Below, in pieces: positions 63,738 to 64,000 of a stretch of DNA of 64,000 bases. The DNA comes from Pseudomonas weihenstephanensis (lineage in GTDB: Bacteria > Pseudomonadota > Gammaproteobacteria > Pseudomonadales > Pseudomonadaceae). Both the position numbers and the translations under genes were made by a program. The stretch lies in the NCBI RefSeq assembly GCF_001043055.1, contig NZ_JYLF01000006.1, positions 1 through 64,000 on the forward strand, in the 5' to 3' direction. The notes under the pieces were generated by a model. It worked only from the letters and a program-made list of their open reading frames with translations, made no database searches and was not told the DNA's origin. Numbering within the stretch: the stretch's first letter is position 1; every line of letters begins with the position of its first letter.

Positions 63738-64000
63738 TTACTCTTCTTCGCCGGTTTCGTTTTGTTCGAGGGCCAGGCGGCGTGCCTGCGCTTGTTTTTG
63801 CAAAATGTAGCGCGCCAATAGCTGGCGTTGCGCATCGGTGATGGCTTCGAATTCCGTGCCGATTTCGTAATGGCCGTCGCGCGCGTCGCAGTGAGTGACT
63901 TTAGCCCGTAGCAGCAACCCTAGCGCTTGAGGCATGAGCACCATCTTGATCGAAAGATGGCTGCCCACCGGGCAGGCTTTGGCGTGGCGCAATTCGATGC
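63738..64000 (-). CDS. PilZ-domain protein, C-terminal part, cut by the right edge
   Basis: The frame is open to the window edge (the last complete codons read IELRHAKACPVGSHLSIKM) and ends at 63738 after about 87 residues. The segment with PVGSHLSIKMVLMPQALGLL and HYEIGTEFEAIT matches the C-terminal half of a PilZ barrel, followed by a helix AQRQLLARYILQKQAQARR. The c-di-GMP-binding RxxxR motif would lie upstream, outside the window, so ligand binding cannot be judged. Confidence 0.78.
   Translation of the reverse strand, partial: IELRHAKACPVGSHLSIKMVLMPQALGLLLRAKVTHCDARDGHYEIGTEFEAITDAQRQLLARYILQKQAQARRLALEQNETGEEE

Overview
The window is a chromosomal segment of a Pseudomonas species, most likely from the fluorescens/fragi side of the genus rather than P. 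aeruginosa. The evidence is the typical Pseudomonas neighbourhood fadB-fadA / DUF1653 / topA / lexA-sulA / psrA / nagZ / MTA-MTI phosphorylase / mfd / long-form GAPDH, the moderately GC-rich coding sequence, Shine-Dalgarno starts and rho-independent terminators. I see no rRNA, tRNA, CRISPR array or complete insertion sequence.

Left edge (1-2475): the first 244 bases are the N-terminus of a serine recombinase that runs off the window. It abuts a BvgS/RocS-type sensor gene (266-1852) that stops right after its two periplasmic sensor domains and lacks any kinase part; its partner response regulator lies directly upstream at 1849-2475. The simplest reading is that this is one end of an integrated element that cut the sensor gene.

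2847-12689: a dNTPase gene (dgt), a three-gene YqjD/YqjE-type membrane stress operon, a CPA2 cation/proton antiporter, a membrane acyltransferase, a glutaredoxin-like protein, an RluA-family pseudouridine synthase, a YgdI/YgdR-type lipoprotein, and the molybdenum-cofactor genes mobA and moaB-moeA.

12763-27900: a tightly overlapping twelve-gene minus-strand operon for a Psl-type exopolysaccharide. Transcription order is pslA, B, D, E, F, G, H, I, J, a hexapeptide-repeat acyltransferase, pslK, pslC. Lengths match the P. aeruginosa proteins closely, but pslC has moved to the end and the membrane acyltransferase PslL is absent, with a different acyltransferase type inside the operon. A 416-base control region with repeated GTCTAGAC palindromes separates it from yegS.

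28317-39090: lipid kinase yegS, a NarL-type two-component pair, a small helical protein of unknown function, cheV with a near-consensus sigma-28 promoter, a MOSC protein, the soluble lytic transglycosylase slt, the ABC-F protein uup, a universal stress protein and a small membrane protein.

39504-57417: fatty-acid beta-oxidation (fadB-fadA), DUF1653, topA, two conserved small proteins, the SOS pair lexA-sulA with tandem LexA boxes, psrA with two overlapping PsrA boxes in its own promoter, nagZ, the methylthioinosine phosphorylase-like gene, and mfd followed 24 bases later by a SNF2/SWIM helicase.

57720-64000: a long-form GAPDH with a strong promoter, an MHS-family carboxylate transporter, a chalcone-isomerase-like periplasmic protein, soluble transhydrogenase sthA, a glycerophosphodiester phosphodiesterase and the C-terminal half of a PilZ protein cut by the right edge.

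Most genes are ordinary core genes. The regions most worth a second look are the recombinase/sensor junction at the left edge, the psl variant and its control region, and several uncharacterised inverted repeats between genes.
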